Source: Chloroflexota bacterium (GTDB lineage: Bacteria > Chloroflexota > Ktedonobacteria > Ktedonobacterales > Ktedonobacteraceae). Taken from it: a DNA stretch of 64,000 nt. Every line of letters starts with the position of its first letter. Within the stretch, counting starts at the first letter, position 1. This document shows positions 36,050 through 44,135 of this stretch, one piece after another. The notes below the pieces were generated by a model. It was given only the letters and a program-made list of their open reading frames with translations, was not told the origin of the DNA and did no database searches. The position numbers and the translations under genes were made by a program. The stretch spans positions 3,722-67,721 of the forward strand of contig CADDZH010000012.1 in the NCBI GenBank assembly GCA_902812455.1, written 5' to 3'.

Positions 36050-36084
36050 AAAAAAAGAGGACACCCTTCGGAAAGAGTGTCCTC
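36050..36084 (-). terminator. Rho-independent terminator of the complex I-like operon
   Basis: On the minus strand GAGGACAC (36077-36084) pairs with GTGTCCTC (36057-36064) and is followed by TTTTTTT (36056-36050). It lies 32 bp after the stop of the last gene. Confidence 0.9.
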
Positions 36085-36116
36085 ACTTTGCATTGACTTG
36101 CGGTTTGGTTTTGGTG

Positions 36117-38525
36117 CTACTCACGGATGCGCCTGGCAGGAAGCGGGCGCACCAGCGGGCTCATGAGGGGCAGGTCTCTTTTGCCGCGAGGCAGGCGCTG
36201 GCGTACCAGGTAATCGGGTGCGCGAGCGAGATCGCCTTTTTCAAGCGTCACATCGGGACCGAAGCGGTTGAAGAAGGACAGCTCGAAGTTGGGCGTCTCG
36301 CCCAGAGCGCCATGAGGACAGACCTCGACGCAGTCGCCGCAGAAGATACAGCGGTCGAGCGCAAAGGCGTAACGCTTCAATGTGCGCTCCGCCATCATCA
36401 GTGAGCCGGTTGGGCACACCTGTACGCAGGCGCCGCAAGAGACGCAGTCGGTATCATGCAGGCTGACATTGAACGGCGTTGAAACGATAGTATCAAAGCC
36501 CTTCCCGAACATACCATAGCAGTCAGGGCCGATCACATCGTGACAGACGCGCACACACTGCGTACAGTTGATACACTTATTTGGATCGCGCAGGATGAAG
36601 CTGTGCGAGAGATCCACATCATAATCATGGTAGTCGCTCGGCTCACCATCGTGGAAGCGGTTATCGACCAGCCCGTGCTCGATGCTGTACTTTTGCAGGT
36701 CGCATTGCCCTGCAGCCGGGCAGACGCACTGCAAACAGCGAGCCGATTCGCGCTCCGCCTGCTCTTTGGTATAGCCCATCTCGATGATCTTGAAATTGCG
36801 CTTGCGATCCTCGTAAGGAAGCATGGGCATCTTGACTTTTGGCTCAACCGGCTTGTATGGGACAATATCGAAGAGATCGGGCTTGCGCTCCTCCAGTTCC
36901 AGCCGGCGCGCCACCTCATCCATGTTCTCACCATTCAGGAAAGCATGGATGGAGCGAGCAGCCAGTTTGCCCTGCGCAACGCACTCAATGATGGTCTTGG
37001 CTCCCATCTGCGCATCACCGCCGGCAAACACACCCCAGCGATCCGTCATATAGTTATGCGGGTTGGTCTGGATAGTCTGATGTCTCGTCCACTTGACTCC
37101 GGATTTCTCATCGAGCACGTCTTTATCGGGCTTCTGGCCAAAAGCCGGAATGATGGTATCACATTTAATAGAGAATTCGGAGCCGGGTATTGGAACGGGG
37201 CGACGGCGACCACTGGCATCTGGCTCGCCCAGCTTGTTCCTGATAAATTCAAGGCCCGCTACCTTGCCATCCTCCACAATGACTTTGGTTTGCTGGACAT
37301 AGAACATCAATTCCGTGCCCTCAGCCTCAGCATCCTCAATTTCCTCCATCGTCGCCGTCATTTCCTTGATTGAGCGGCGGTAGCCGGTATGCACCTTTGC
37401 ACCAAGACGCAGCGAGGTGCGCGTACAGTCAAAGGTGGTAAACCCACCACCCAGCACAACAACTTCGCGCCCCTCCTGGACGGGTACGGGTTTCCCCTCT
37501 ACCTTGTCTGCCAGGAAGGCGATGGCATTAATCACTCCTTCGGCATCTTCACCAGGCACATCCAGAGGGTTACTGGTCCAGGCACCAATGCCAAGATAGA
37601 CGGCATCAAAGCCCTGGGCAAAGAGGTCATCGATAGTGAAGTCCCTGCCCAGCTTGACGTTGCACTGCAGGTCTACGCCCAGCTCCCACACATGATTAAG
37701 CTCGCGATCCATCATGTCCTTCTGCAAGCGGTACTCCGGGATACCATAGCGCAACATGCCACCGGGCTGGGGCTGCATATCGAAAATCTTGCAGTAGTGG
37801 CCCTTCAGGGCGAGATAATAGGCGCAGGTGAGACTGGCAGGGCCGGCGCCAACAAGGGCGACTTTCTTGCCTGTGGGTGGGTCTTTGACAAAGGGAATGG
37901 GAGGATCGAGCAGGCAGGTTTCGGCTGCATAGCCATGCATGCGACAGATGGCAATTTCTTCCTCAACCAGCGCGCGGCGGCAGGCTTTTTGACAGGGCGC
38001 CGGGCACGTCAGGCCCAGGATATATGGGAAAGGCAGCACCTCTTTGACCAGGCGAGCCGCCTCTTTCATCGAGCCTTTGGCGATCAGTTCCAGGTAGCCA
38101 GGAATATCAATGTGTGTTGGACAATCAATCTGGCACGGTGGCTGGCAGTAGGCGTTGTGGTCAGAGAGTATCATCTCCAGGTTAGTTCGCCGGATATGGA
38201 ATAGCTCATCCGAATTGGTAGTCACGACCATGCCTGGAAGCGCCGCTATGTTACACGCAGGCAAAGGCCTCGGCTCCCCTTCGATGTGCACAACGCACAT
38301 GCGGCAAGTTGCCGACGGCTCAAGCTTTTCGTCATTGCACAAATTAGGAATATCGGTAATTCCATTATCAATGGCCGCGCTCAGGATCGTCTGGCCCTCA
38401 TATGCCCGCACGACTTTACCATCAATGGTGAACGTGAAGCTCGGTTGGCCAGCTTCGTTACGAACCAGGGGGCCTGCCTGCTCCTGAACGATTGGTGAAA
38501 AGTTATCTCGCACTGATATTGCCAT
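36117..38525 (-). CDS. NuoG-type 2Fe-2S / GltD-like FAD-NAD(P) / triple 4Fe-4S fusion oxidoreductase
   Basis: 802 residues. (1) A NuoG/HoxU-type [2Fe-2S] domain with C63, C74, C77 and C91. (2) A glutamate-synthase-small-subunit (GltD) helical domain with Cys clusters (YCQPPCQIDCPTHIDIPGYL; LTCPAPCQKACRR). (3) FAD motif VALVGAGPASLTCAYYLA and NAD(P) motif VVVLGGGFTTFDC. (4) A further Cys set CLQCVCPAAGQC. (5) Paired ferredoxin motifs CINCTQCVRVC and CVSCGACVQVCP. (6) An extra CIFCGDCVEVCPHGAL followed by NFELSFFNRFGPDVTLEKGDL, which looks like the second half of NuoI. It is cytosolic. It probably moves electrons between NAD(P)H/FAD and the FeS chain of its operon partners. GAGGAAG precedes the ATG; a 30-bp upstream extension is open. 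Last gene of the operon. Confidence 0.88.
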   Translation of the reverse strand: MAISVRDNFSPIVQEQAGPLVRNEAGQPSFTFTIDGKVVRAYEGQTILSAAIDNGITDIPNLCNDEKLEPSATCRMCVVHIEGEPRPLPACNIAALPGMVVTTNSDELFHIRRTNLEMILSDHNAYCQPPCQIDCPTHIDIPGYLELIAKGSMKEAARLVKEVLPFPYILGLTCPAPCQKACRRALVEEEIAICRMHGYAAETCLLDPPIPFVKDPPTGKKVALVGAGPASLTCAYYLALKGHYCKIFDMQPQPGGMLRYGIPEYRLQKDMMDRELNHVWELGVDLQCNVKLGRDFTIDDLFAQGFDAVYLGIGAWTSNPLDVPGEDAEGVINAIAFLADKVEGKPVPVQEGREVVVLGGGFTTFDCTRTSLRLGAKVHTGYRRSIKEMTATMEEIEDAEAEGTELMFYVQQTKVIVEDGKVAGLEFIRNKLGEPDASGRRRPVPIPGSEFSIKCDTIIPAFGQKPDKDVLDEKSGVKWTRHQTIQTNPHNYMTDRWGVFAGGDAQMGAKTIIECVAQGKLAARSIHAFLNGENMDEVARRLELEERKPDLFDIVPYKPVEPKVKMPMLPYEDRKRNFKIIEMGYTKEQAERESARCLQCVCPAAGQCDLQKYSIEHGLVDNRFHDGEPSDYHDYDVDLSHSFILRDPNKCINCTQCVRVCHDVIGPDCYGMFGKGFDTIVSTPFNVSLHDTDCVSCGACVQVCPTGSLMMAERTLKRYAFALDRCIFCGDCVEVCPHGALGETPNFELSFFNRFGPDVTLEKGDLARAPDYLVRQRLPRGKRDLPLMSPLVRPLPARRIRE

Positions 38526-38579
38526 GGACTTCCTCTTCCAAGTGCATAAAAGCACAATTACGACACATCGTACTCTGCT

Positions 38580-39911
38580 CTATGGTAACACATGCTTGGT
38601 CACAAAGCGATGAGCGCGTACCGGGACACAGGTTCCCGTTGGGCACTCTTGCTCTTCAATATGCTTCTGGAAATGATCGGGCCAGTAGCGCTTAGCCGTC
38701 TTGAGCGGGTTCGGCGCGTGTACGCCAAAGCCGCACAACGACCCATTGGGGACATAATCGGCAAATTCATCCAGCAGGTTGAGATCGCTACTGACACCCA
38801 GATCGCTCACAATTCCTTCGAGAATCCCCGCTATACGCTTGACACCGACGCGGCAGGGAACACATTTGCCGCAAGACTCTACCGAAAGATAGCGGCTGCG
38901 TTCCATGGCCCAGGCCACCATACAGGTATTGGCCGGTAGAAGTTCAATAATGCCAGAACCAACAATCGCGCCCGCCTCTTCCAACGGATCGTAATCAAAC
39001 GGGGTGTTCAGTAAAGAGGTTGGCAAGGCACCGCCCTCAGCGCCACCCACGACAACAGCACGCAGGTCGCTATCGGGGCGATTGAAACCGGCATGCCGCA
39101 GGATCTCACGAAGCGTGGCTCCAAAGGGCACTTCAACGACCTTTGGTTCGCTATCGGGCACTAAGTCATAGACGGTGAGAATCTTCGTGCCAGCGCTGGT
39201 ATCTGTGCCAACTTGCGTGAAGGCGGCTGGGCCATCACGGATGATCACGGGCACATTCGCCAGCGTTTCAATACAGTTAACGGCCGTCGGCTTATCCCAC
39301 AGGCCGTACTGCGCAGGATAGGGTGGTCGCTGCTCAGGCATACCACGCCGTCCCTTGATGAGGGCGATCTGCACAGTTTCTTCACCACCCATGAAGCCCA
39401 TATCTACACCCACAACGTTGATGGTGCAACTGAATTCGGTGCCTAAGATATCACGCCCTACCAGATTGGCCTCTAAGGCCTCATTCAAGGCGCGTTGAAT
39501 AGAGGCAACTCCCTCTACATAGGTGTGGCGAGTGAACAGATAGGCTTCTGAGGCGCCTACCGCATAGGCGGCAAGCACGATCCCCTCAATGACCTGGTGA
39601 GGATTGCGCTCCATCAGGGAACGAGCAGCCCAGGCGCGCGGATCGGCATCGTAGGCGTTGCAGATAACATATTTGATATCGTCATCGTACCTGCGCACAA
39701 TACGCCACTTTTCGCCGGTCAGCCGGCCAGCGCCACCACGCCCTCGCAGTTTCGCATCCACGACCTGCTGGATAACTTGCTCAGGTGTTTGCTCGCGAAT
39801 GGCTTTCTCTAAAGCGCTGTAGCCACCCGCACGGCGGTAGGCATCGAGCGAGCGCACATCGGGATCGCTCCGCCGTCGCAACACACGATAAGAAGAATCA
39901 AACTCAGGCAT
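38580..39911 (-). CDS. NuoF-like flavin/FeS subunit with altered nucleotide site
   Basis: 443 residues related to NuoF/HoxF. The FMN loop LRGRGGAGRLTGEKW and the [4Fe-4S] ligands C347, C350, C353 (ESCGKCVPCRVG) and C393 (SLCGFG) are kept, as is GGEETVQIALIKGRRGMPEQRPP. However, the usual NADH/FMN signature NADEGEPG reads NAYDADPR, and GAGAYICGEE reads GVDMGFMGGEE, so NADH oxidation at this site is uncertain. No N-terminal thioredoxin-like domain is fused. It overlaps the upstream gene by 8 bp and precedes the GltD-like gene by 54 bp. SD GAGGCAG. Confidence 0.88.
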   Translation of the reverse strand: MPEFDSSYRVLRRRSDPDVRSLDAYRRAGGYSALEKAIREQTPEQVIQQVVDAKLRGRGGAGRLTGEKWRIVRRYDDDIKYVICNAYDADPRAWAARSLMERNPHQVIEGIVLAAYAVGASEAYLFTRHTYVEGVASIQRALNEALEANLVGRDILGTEFSCTINVVGVDMGFMGGEETVQIALIKGRRGMPEQRPPYPAQYGLWDKPTAVNCIETLANVPVIIRDGPAAFTQVGTDTSAGTKILTVYDLVPDSEPKVVEVPFGATLREILRHAGFNRPDSDLRAVVVGGAEGGALPTSLLNTPFDYDPLEEAGAIVGSGIIELLPANTCMVAWAMERSRYLSVESCGKCVPCRVGVKRIAGILEGIVSDLGVSSDLNLLDEFADYVPNGSLCGFGVHAPNPLKTAKRYWPDHFQKHIEEQECPTGTCVPVRAHRFVTKHVLP

Positions 39912-40644
39912 CTGGCTGCCTCACATGATTAATATTCCCCCATACGCCGCGCTTATCAGGAGCCAGGCCGCGCATGGGCTGATCGTCACGTCGTATACCC
40001 TTTGCAGCAGGGGCTGGTTTAAATTTCGGGCTCATGGTCGCGATACCAAAGATATCGCTGAGATCGACCCCACGCACCTGGACGATGCGTTTAGCGGCTT
40101 GCAACGGCAGGTAGCCGTAGATATCCATGACGGCATCGAGCAGCGCGGGAATATCACCCGCCTCCTGTGGCCACTTTTCTAGCAAGGCATCAACAGCATC
40201 AAGGTCTATCTCCGGCTCCAGGTCATCCTTGACAGGCATGGCCACACAAGGAGGTACCGGCTTATCATAATATTCCACTGCGTACTCTGCGATGCGTGGG
40301 GAGTAGTAACCGGCCTTGGGGGTGCCTGTTGCCGCAGGGATCTTCTGTGTGGTAAACTTTTCAGCTCCTTCCCTGATATACGACTTGAACCAGGGCCGCA
40401 CTTTCCAGCGATGCATCGGCTCATATTCAATGGTGATAGCGCGAGGAGGGCAGGCCTTTTCACAGAGCAAACAGGCTTCGCACTTGAGGTTAAATTCCGT
40501 TTCCAGGCCTTCCTCGGCTATCAGTTGAATCAAGCCGCGACTGCGGGGCGGCAACTTGGGCTTTTCATAGGGATAGAGGCGCGTTACTTTGGGCCGGAAA
40601 AGATGGCTAAAAGTCAGGCTCATGCCTGCAAGAATGCCACGCAT
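39904..40644 (-). CDS. Fusion of half NuoI ferredoxin with the NuoE helical domain
   Basis: 246 residues. The N-terminus matches the first half of NuoI (RSRGLIQLIAEEGLETEFNL, then CEACLLCEKACPPRAITIEY) with one complete 4Fe-4S motif (C55, C58, C61, C65) and no second motif. From about 150, IPALLDAVMDIYGYLPLQAA and VDLSDIFGIATMSPKFKP match the helical N-terminal part of NuoE. The thioredoxin-like part with the [2Fe-2S] cysteines is missing. Its ATG follows the NuoB stop by 3 bp with GAGGTG inside nuoB, and its end overlaps the NuoF-like start by 8 bp: a tightly coupled operon. It is probably a bridging subunit between NuoB and NuoF-like proteins (inference). Confidence 0.82.
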   Translation of the reverse strand: MRGILAGMSLTFSHLFRPKVTRLYPYEKPKLPPRSRGLIQLIAEEGLETEFNLKCEACLLCEKACPPRAITIEYEPMHRWKVRPWFKSYIREGAEKFTTQKIPAATGTPKAGYYSPRIAEYAVEYYDKPVPPCVAMPVKDDLEPEIDLDAVDALLEKWPQEAGDIPALLDAVMDIYGYLPLQAAKRIVQVRGVDLSDIFGIATMSPKFKPAPAAKGIRRDDQPMRGLAPDKRGVWGNINHVRQPDA

Positions 40645-40647
40645 AGA

Positions 40648-41250
40648 CTACACCTCTATTCCCTTCTCATCACGTACCTTAAGCCCTTGCTTGGCGATCT
40701 TTTCACGCAGTTTAAGGATGCCCTCAACAAGCGCCTCGGGCCTGGGAGGGCAGCCGGGGACATACACATCGACAGGTACAATCGTATCAACACCCTGCAC
40801 GGTGTAATAGCTATCGTAAAATTCGCCGCCGGAGTTGGCACACTGGCCCATACTGAGCACCCACTTAGGCTCCGGCATCTGCTCCCACAGCAAGCGCAGG
40901 CGCGGACCCATCTTGACCGAGACCGTTCCTGCCACGATCATGAGGTCGGCCTGGCGCGGGCTGGAACGAAAGACCTCCGAGCCAAAACGAGCAAGGTCGT
41001 AGTGTGATTGCGCGCTGGCCATCATTTCAATGGCACAGCAGGCCAGGCCATATCCAAGAGGCCAGACGGATTTGGAACGCGCCCAGTTCTGCGCCCACTG
41101 TATCATGTCGGCAAGGCTGGTGAGCGCAACCGGTAGTTCCTGATCTCCTGGGGTATATTCAACGGGACCGGAGGCCATCACAAGTGGCACCGGCTTGCGC
41201 CGTACTCCAGGAACCGCTGTTCTTTCATTTTCTAGACGTTCATCGCTCAT
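40648..41250 (-). CDS. NuoB-like (complex I N2-cluster) subunit
   Basis: About 200 residues, clear NuoB family. N2 ligands are all present: adjacent cysteines in [11 protein letters not shown], the third in [10 protein letters not shown] and the fourth in [31 protein letters not shown] is the other family block. In complex I NuoB hands electrons to quinone together with NuoD, but no nuoC/D or membrane-subunit gene is adjacent. First gene of a four-gene operon. The ATG at 41250 follows GGAGG; a 60-bp upstream extension is open but lacks an SD. The leader contains an imperfect palindrome. Because the context departs from canonical nuo operons, no gene symbol is given. Confidence 0.9.
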   Translation of the reverse strand: MSDERLENERTAVPGVRRKPVPLVMASGPVEYTPGDQELPVALTSLADMIQWAQNWARSKSVWPLGYGLACCAIEMMASAQSHYDLARFGSEVFRSSPRQADLMIVAGTVSVKMGPRLRLLWEQMPEPKWVLSMGQCANSGGEFYDSYYTVQGVDTIVPVDVYVPGCPPRPEALVEGILKLREKIAKQGLKVRDEKGIEV

Positions 41251-41265
41251 AATTCCTCCGCAAAG

Positions 41266-41291
41266 GTCTAGCAGCACCTGTTGCTGGACTG
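41266..41291. promoter_or_regulatory. Imperfect palindrome in the leader of the NuoB-like operon
   Basis: GGTCTAGCAGCA is mirrored by TGTTGCTGGACT with 9 of 12 positions paired, about 16 bp before the NuoB-like start. It could be an operator or a leader hairpin; there is no further support. Confidence 0.3.
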
Positions 41292-41468
41292 GATGAGTTG
41301 GTATCGGCATCGCACGCCGAGAATGGGGCCTTTAGCGCTTCCCATCCCGGACTTATCCTATTATAGCACGTTTTGCCTGCGGCTGCTACAGAGAGAAAGA
41401 AGTACGCGGGCGCTTGCATAGCTGCTGGCAGCCTACTATAATGCTTATCAACAGGAGGCAACGTTACC

Positions 41469-41757
41469 ATGAGAGACCCATACGAGCACCTACGACGCAT
41501 CCAGGAAGCAATTACGAAAATTACGGGGTACGTGAGTAGAGGACGCCGTAGATTTGATAGAGACGAAAAAATACGGCTCGCGATTATCTACTACCTTGAG
41601 ACGATCAGCGAGGCATCGCGCGCAATCCCTTCTCGACCTCGGTGGTCTACTTGTAGACCTTCAAGATTTACTTGGTCGAGAGGTAGACGTTGTTACCGAA
41701 AAAGGCTTGCATGAGCGCATTCGCGAGCAAGTATTAAAAGAGGCTGTTCCTCTATGA
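41469..41757 (+). pseudogene. Remnant joining HepT (HEPN) N-terminus to MNT nucleotidyltransferase C-terminus
   Basis: In one frame from 41469, MRDPYEHLRRIQEAITKI...[19 protein letters not shown] is the first half of a HepT/DUF86 toxin. At about 41625 homology moves by one frame to [20 protein letters not shown] and [20 protein letters not shown], which is the C-terminal end of an MntA-type nucleotidyltransferase antitoxin. The HEPN RNase motif RxxxxH region and the nucleotidyltransferase GSxxxGxx motif are both missing. I infer that a deletion fused two neighbouring genes and broke the system. GGAGGCAACGTTACC precedes the ATG. Confidence 0.7.
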
Positions 41758-41783
41758 CCGACATATTTGAAAGGTAGAAGAGT

Positions 41784-42878
41784 ATGGGAACATATACAAT
41801 AGCGGTGCTGCCGGGAGATGGCATCGGACCGGAGGTAATTGAGCAGGCAGTATGCGTGCTCGAGGCCGTCGAAAGGCGGTACGGGCATACATTTAACCTG
41901 GTTCACGCCCTGGTAGGAGTTGCTGCAATCGAAGCCGAAGGTGACGCTATTTCCGATAAAACGATGGAACTCTGCCAGCAGAGCGATGCCATCCTCTTCG
42001 GCGCGGTCGGAGGCGTTCCACGTTACGAGGGGCCAGACTCTAAGGTGCAGCCGGAACGATCGTTGTTTCGTTTACGAAAAGAGCTGGAACTCTATGCCAA
42101 TTTGCGACCAATCCACCCCTTCAAGGCGCTCCTCAATGCCTCGACGATCAAAGCGGAGGTTTTGCAGGGGACAGACCTGATTGTGGTACGCGAATTAACC
42201 GGCGGGCTGTATTATGGCAAGCCAAGCGAAATCCGCGAGACCCCACAGGGATTGGAAGCTGTTGATACGCTCATCTATACAGAGCCGGAGATCGAGCGCA
42301 TCGTGCGCACGGCCTTTGAATTGGCGCGCAACAGGCGCAAAAAGGTGACCTCGGTAGACAAAGCCAATGTGCTGAGTTCGTCGCGGCTGTGGCGAAGGAT
42401 TGCGGAGCGTATTGCAGCCGGCTACCCTGATGTGATTCTTGAGCATTTGCTGGTCGATTCTTGCGCCATGCATCTTATTCGCAGGCCTGCCAGCTTTGAT
42501 GTGATTGTGACGGAGAATATGTTTGGGGATATCCTGACCGACGAGGCCTCGATGCTAGCAGGCTCGCTGGGTATGCTTCCTTCGGCCAGCCTGGGAACGC
42601 GGCGAACTGCTCACGGCATGTTTGGCCTGTATGAGCCAATTCATGGCTCTGCCCCAGATATTGCCGGGCAGGACAAAGCTAATCCGATCGCTGCCATCTT
42701 GACGGCGACTTTGCTGCTGCGCTACTCTCTCAGCTTGCACGACGAAGCCGCCGCTGTTGAACGTGCGGTAGAGCAGGTTATCGAGACAGGATACCGCACA
42801 GAAGACATACGCGAAGAAGGCAAGGAGATCGTGGGTACAAAAGAGATGGGGCGGCTCATAGCGGAGGCTATTATCTAG
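41784..42878 (+). CDS. leuB: 3-isopropylmalate dehydrogenase
   Basis: 364 residues. It catalyses the NAD-dependent oxidative decarboxylation of 3-isopropylmalate in leucine synthesis. Family blocks: [17 protein letters not shown] at the N-terminus, [67 protein letters not shown] and [16 protein letters not shown]. The Tyr/Lys catalytic pair is in YYGKP and VDKAN. No other leu gene is nearby. Its stop codon is inside the first copy of a GC-rich direct repeat. Confidence 0.96.
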   Translation: MGTYTIAVLPGDGIGPEVIEQAVCVLEAVERRYGHTFNLVHALVGVAAIEAEGDAISDKTMELCQQSDAILFGAVGGVPRYEGPDSKVQPERSLFRLRKELELYANLRPIHPFKALLNASTIKAEVLQGTDLIVVRELTGGLYYGKPSEIRETPQGLEAVDTLIYTEPEIERIVRTAFELARNRRKKVTSVDKANVLSSSRLWRRIAERIAAGYPDVILEHLLVDSCAMHLIRRPASFDVIVTENMFGDILTDEASMLAGSLGMLPSASLGTRRTAHGMFGLYEPIHGSAPDIAGQDKANPIAAILTATLLLRYSLSLHDEAAAVERAVEQVIETGYRTEDIREEGKEIVGTKEMGRLIAEAII

Positions 42879-43073
42879 GGGGTGCAGGGGACTTCGCCCC
42901 CTGCCGGGGTCTGGGGAACGCGGTCTGGCAGACCGTGTGCCGGGGACCCAACCTTTCTTATTCCCTAAAAGGTGAGGTGGTTATGCACTAGGGGGTGCAG
43001 GGGGCTTCGCCCCTGCCGGGGTTTGGGGTGTCCCCAACCTTTCTTATTCTCTAAAAGATAGGGTGGTTATGCA
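42875..43073 (+). repeat. Tandem direct repeat of GC-rich hairpin elements
   Basis: Copy 1 (42875-42987, 113 bp) and copy 2 (42988-43073, 86 bp) both run CTAGGGGGTGCAGGGG...CTTCGCCCC...CTGCCGGGG, then CCCAACCTTTCTTATTC, and end GGTGGTTATGCA. Copy 1 has about 28 extra bases. CTTCG-looped hairpins could end leuB transcription. The related CCAGGGGC/GCCCCTGG element is at 51723-51742. Confidence 0.85.
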
Positions 43074-43097
43074 TGAAGTTAAAAGGAGAACTAACCA

Positions 43098-43895
43098 ATG
43101 AACAAAACCTTATCACAATCCCAGGGTACTCATCTCGTACTGCAAGCAATGAGAAAAGTTCCAGAACTCACCGTCTATTTCTGGATCGTTAAACTGCTCT
43201 CAACGGCTATGGGTGAATCAACCTCTGACTTCCTGGTTTTTCATATCAACCCATATGTCGCAGTAATTCTGGGATGCCTTGGCCTTGTTGTCTCGCTGGT
43301 GTTACAGCTTCTGGTACATCGCTATATAGCCTGGATTTACTGGTTAGCCGTGGTCATGGTCGCTGTGTTTGGCACGATGGCTGCCGATGTGATGCACGTC
43401 GTCCTGGGTATTCCGTATGTTGTATCAACCGTGTTTTTTAGCGTCGTGCTTGCCATTATCTTCGTTGTGTGGTATGCGACCGAGAAAACCCTGTCTATCC
43501 ACACTATCAACACCCCTCGCCGCGAGTTGTTTTACTGGGCCACGGTCATAGCCACATTCGCGCTCGGCACCGCTGCAGGCGACCTGACAGCCGCAACCCT
43601 TCACCTGGGATACTTTCCCTCAGCCGTGCTGTTTGCCGTATTGTTTGCTCTCCCGGGTCTGGCTTACTGGCTATTCGGTTTAAATGAGGTTGCTGCCTTC
43701 TGGTTTGCCTACATCATGACACGGCCACTGGGCGCCTCGATTGCTGACTGGCTGGGCAAGCCCTATCTCGGTGGCCTTGGGCTGGGCGATGGCAAGATTG
43801 CCGTGGTCTTAACGATCCTGATCATCGCCTTCGTCGCCTACTTAACGGTCACCCGCGTCGATATCAAAGGCGAACCAATTGAGGCTAGGGACTAA
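43098..43895 (+). CDS. DUF347 (COG4705-like) multi-pass membrane protein
   Basis: 265 residues built from four similar membrane units, each with a small-residue/Asp motif: MGESTSDF, FGTMAADV, LGTAAGDL and RPLGASIADW. The opening KVPELTVYFWIVKLLSTAMG matches DUF347 proteins. These are uncharacterised membrane proteins; the repeated acidic motifs within helices suggest cation handling or transport (inference). AAGGAG lies 9 nt before the ATG. The end overlaps the convergent coiled-coil gene by 4 bp. Confidence 0.82.
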   Translation: MNKTLSQSQGTHLVLQAMRKVPELTVYFWIVKLLSTAMGESTSDFLVFHINPYVAVILGCLGLVVSLVLQLLVHRYIAWIYWLAVVMVAVFGTMAADVMHVVLGIPYVVSTVFFSVVLAIIFVVWYATEKTLSIHTINTPRRELFYWATVIATFALGTAAGDLTAATLHLGYFPSAVLFAVLFALPGLAYWLFGLNEVAAFWFAYIMTRPLGASIADWLGKPYLGGLGLGDGKIAVVLTILIIAFVAYLTVTRVDIKGEPIEARD

Positions 43896-44113
43896 CCCAT
43901 TTTCGGTTGAGGGCAGGGACCCAGGGCACGAAGCTTTTCTCGCGCTTGCTCAAGCTGCTGAGCTATACCAGCATTTGGCTGTATGGCAGCATTATCTGCC
44001 AGCTCCTGCCCTCTCTCTTGCAATTGCGCCAGCCTGGCTTCAAGAGCAGCGATCTCATCCAAAATGACCTGTCGCTGCAAGTACCAGCGGGTTACGGCTC
44101 GTTCAACACCCAT
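43892..44113 (-). CDS. Small coiled-coil protein at the end of the chemosensory operon
   Basis: 73 residues, with a helical heptad region YLQRQVILDEIAALEARLAQ and a second helix AQQLEQAREKLRAL. No known domain. GAGGTAACATC precedes the ATG, and the start lies 22 bp after the CheA-like stop on the same strand, so it is probably the last gene of the operon. Its role is unknown; a coupling or scaffold role would fit its size. Confidence 0.68.
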   Translation of the reverse strand: MGVERAVTRWYLQRQVILDEIAALEARLAQLQERGQELADNAAIQPNAGIAQQLEQAREKLRALGPCPQPKMG

Positions 44114-44135
44114 GATGTTACCTCATGTCTTGATC

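Noticed and set aside
36540..37373. 277-codon open frame opposite the GltD/NuoG-like gene
   Set aside because: Antisense shadow of a strongly conserved gene; no SD and no recognisable protein features.
40648..41250. Calling the NuoB-like gene part of a normal complex I operon
   Set aside because: No nuoA, C, D, H, J-N genes are adjacent, and the partner genes have fused or truncated domain layouts.
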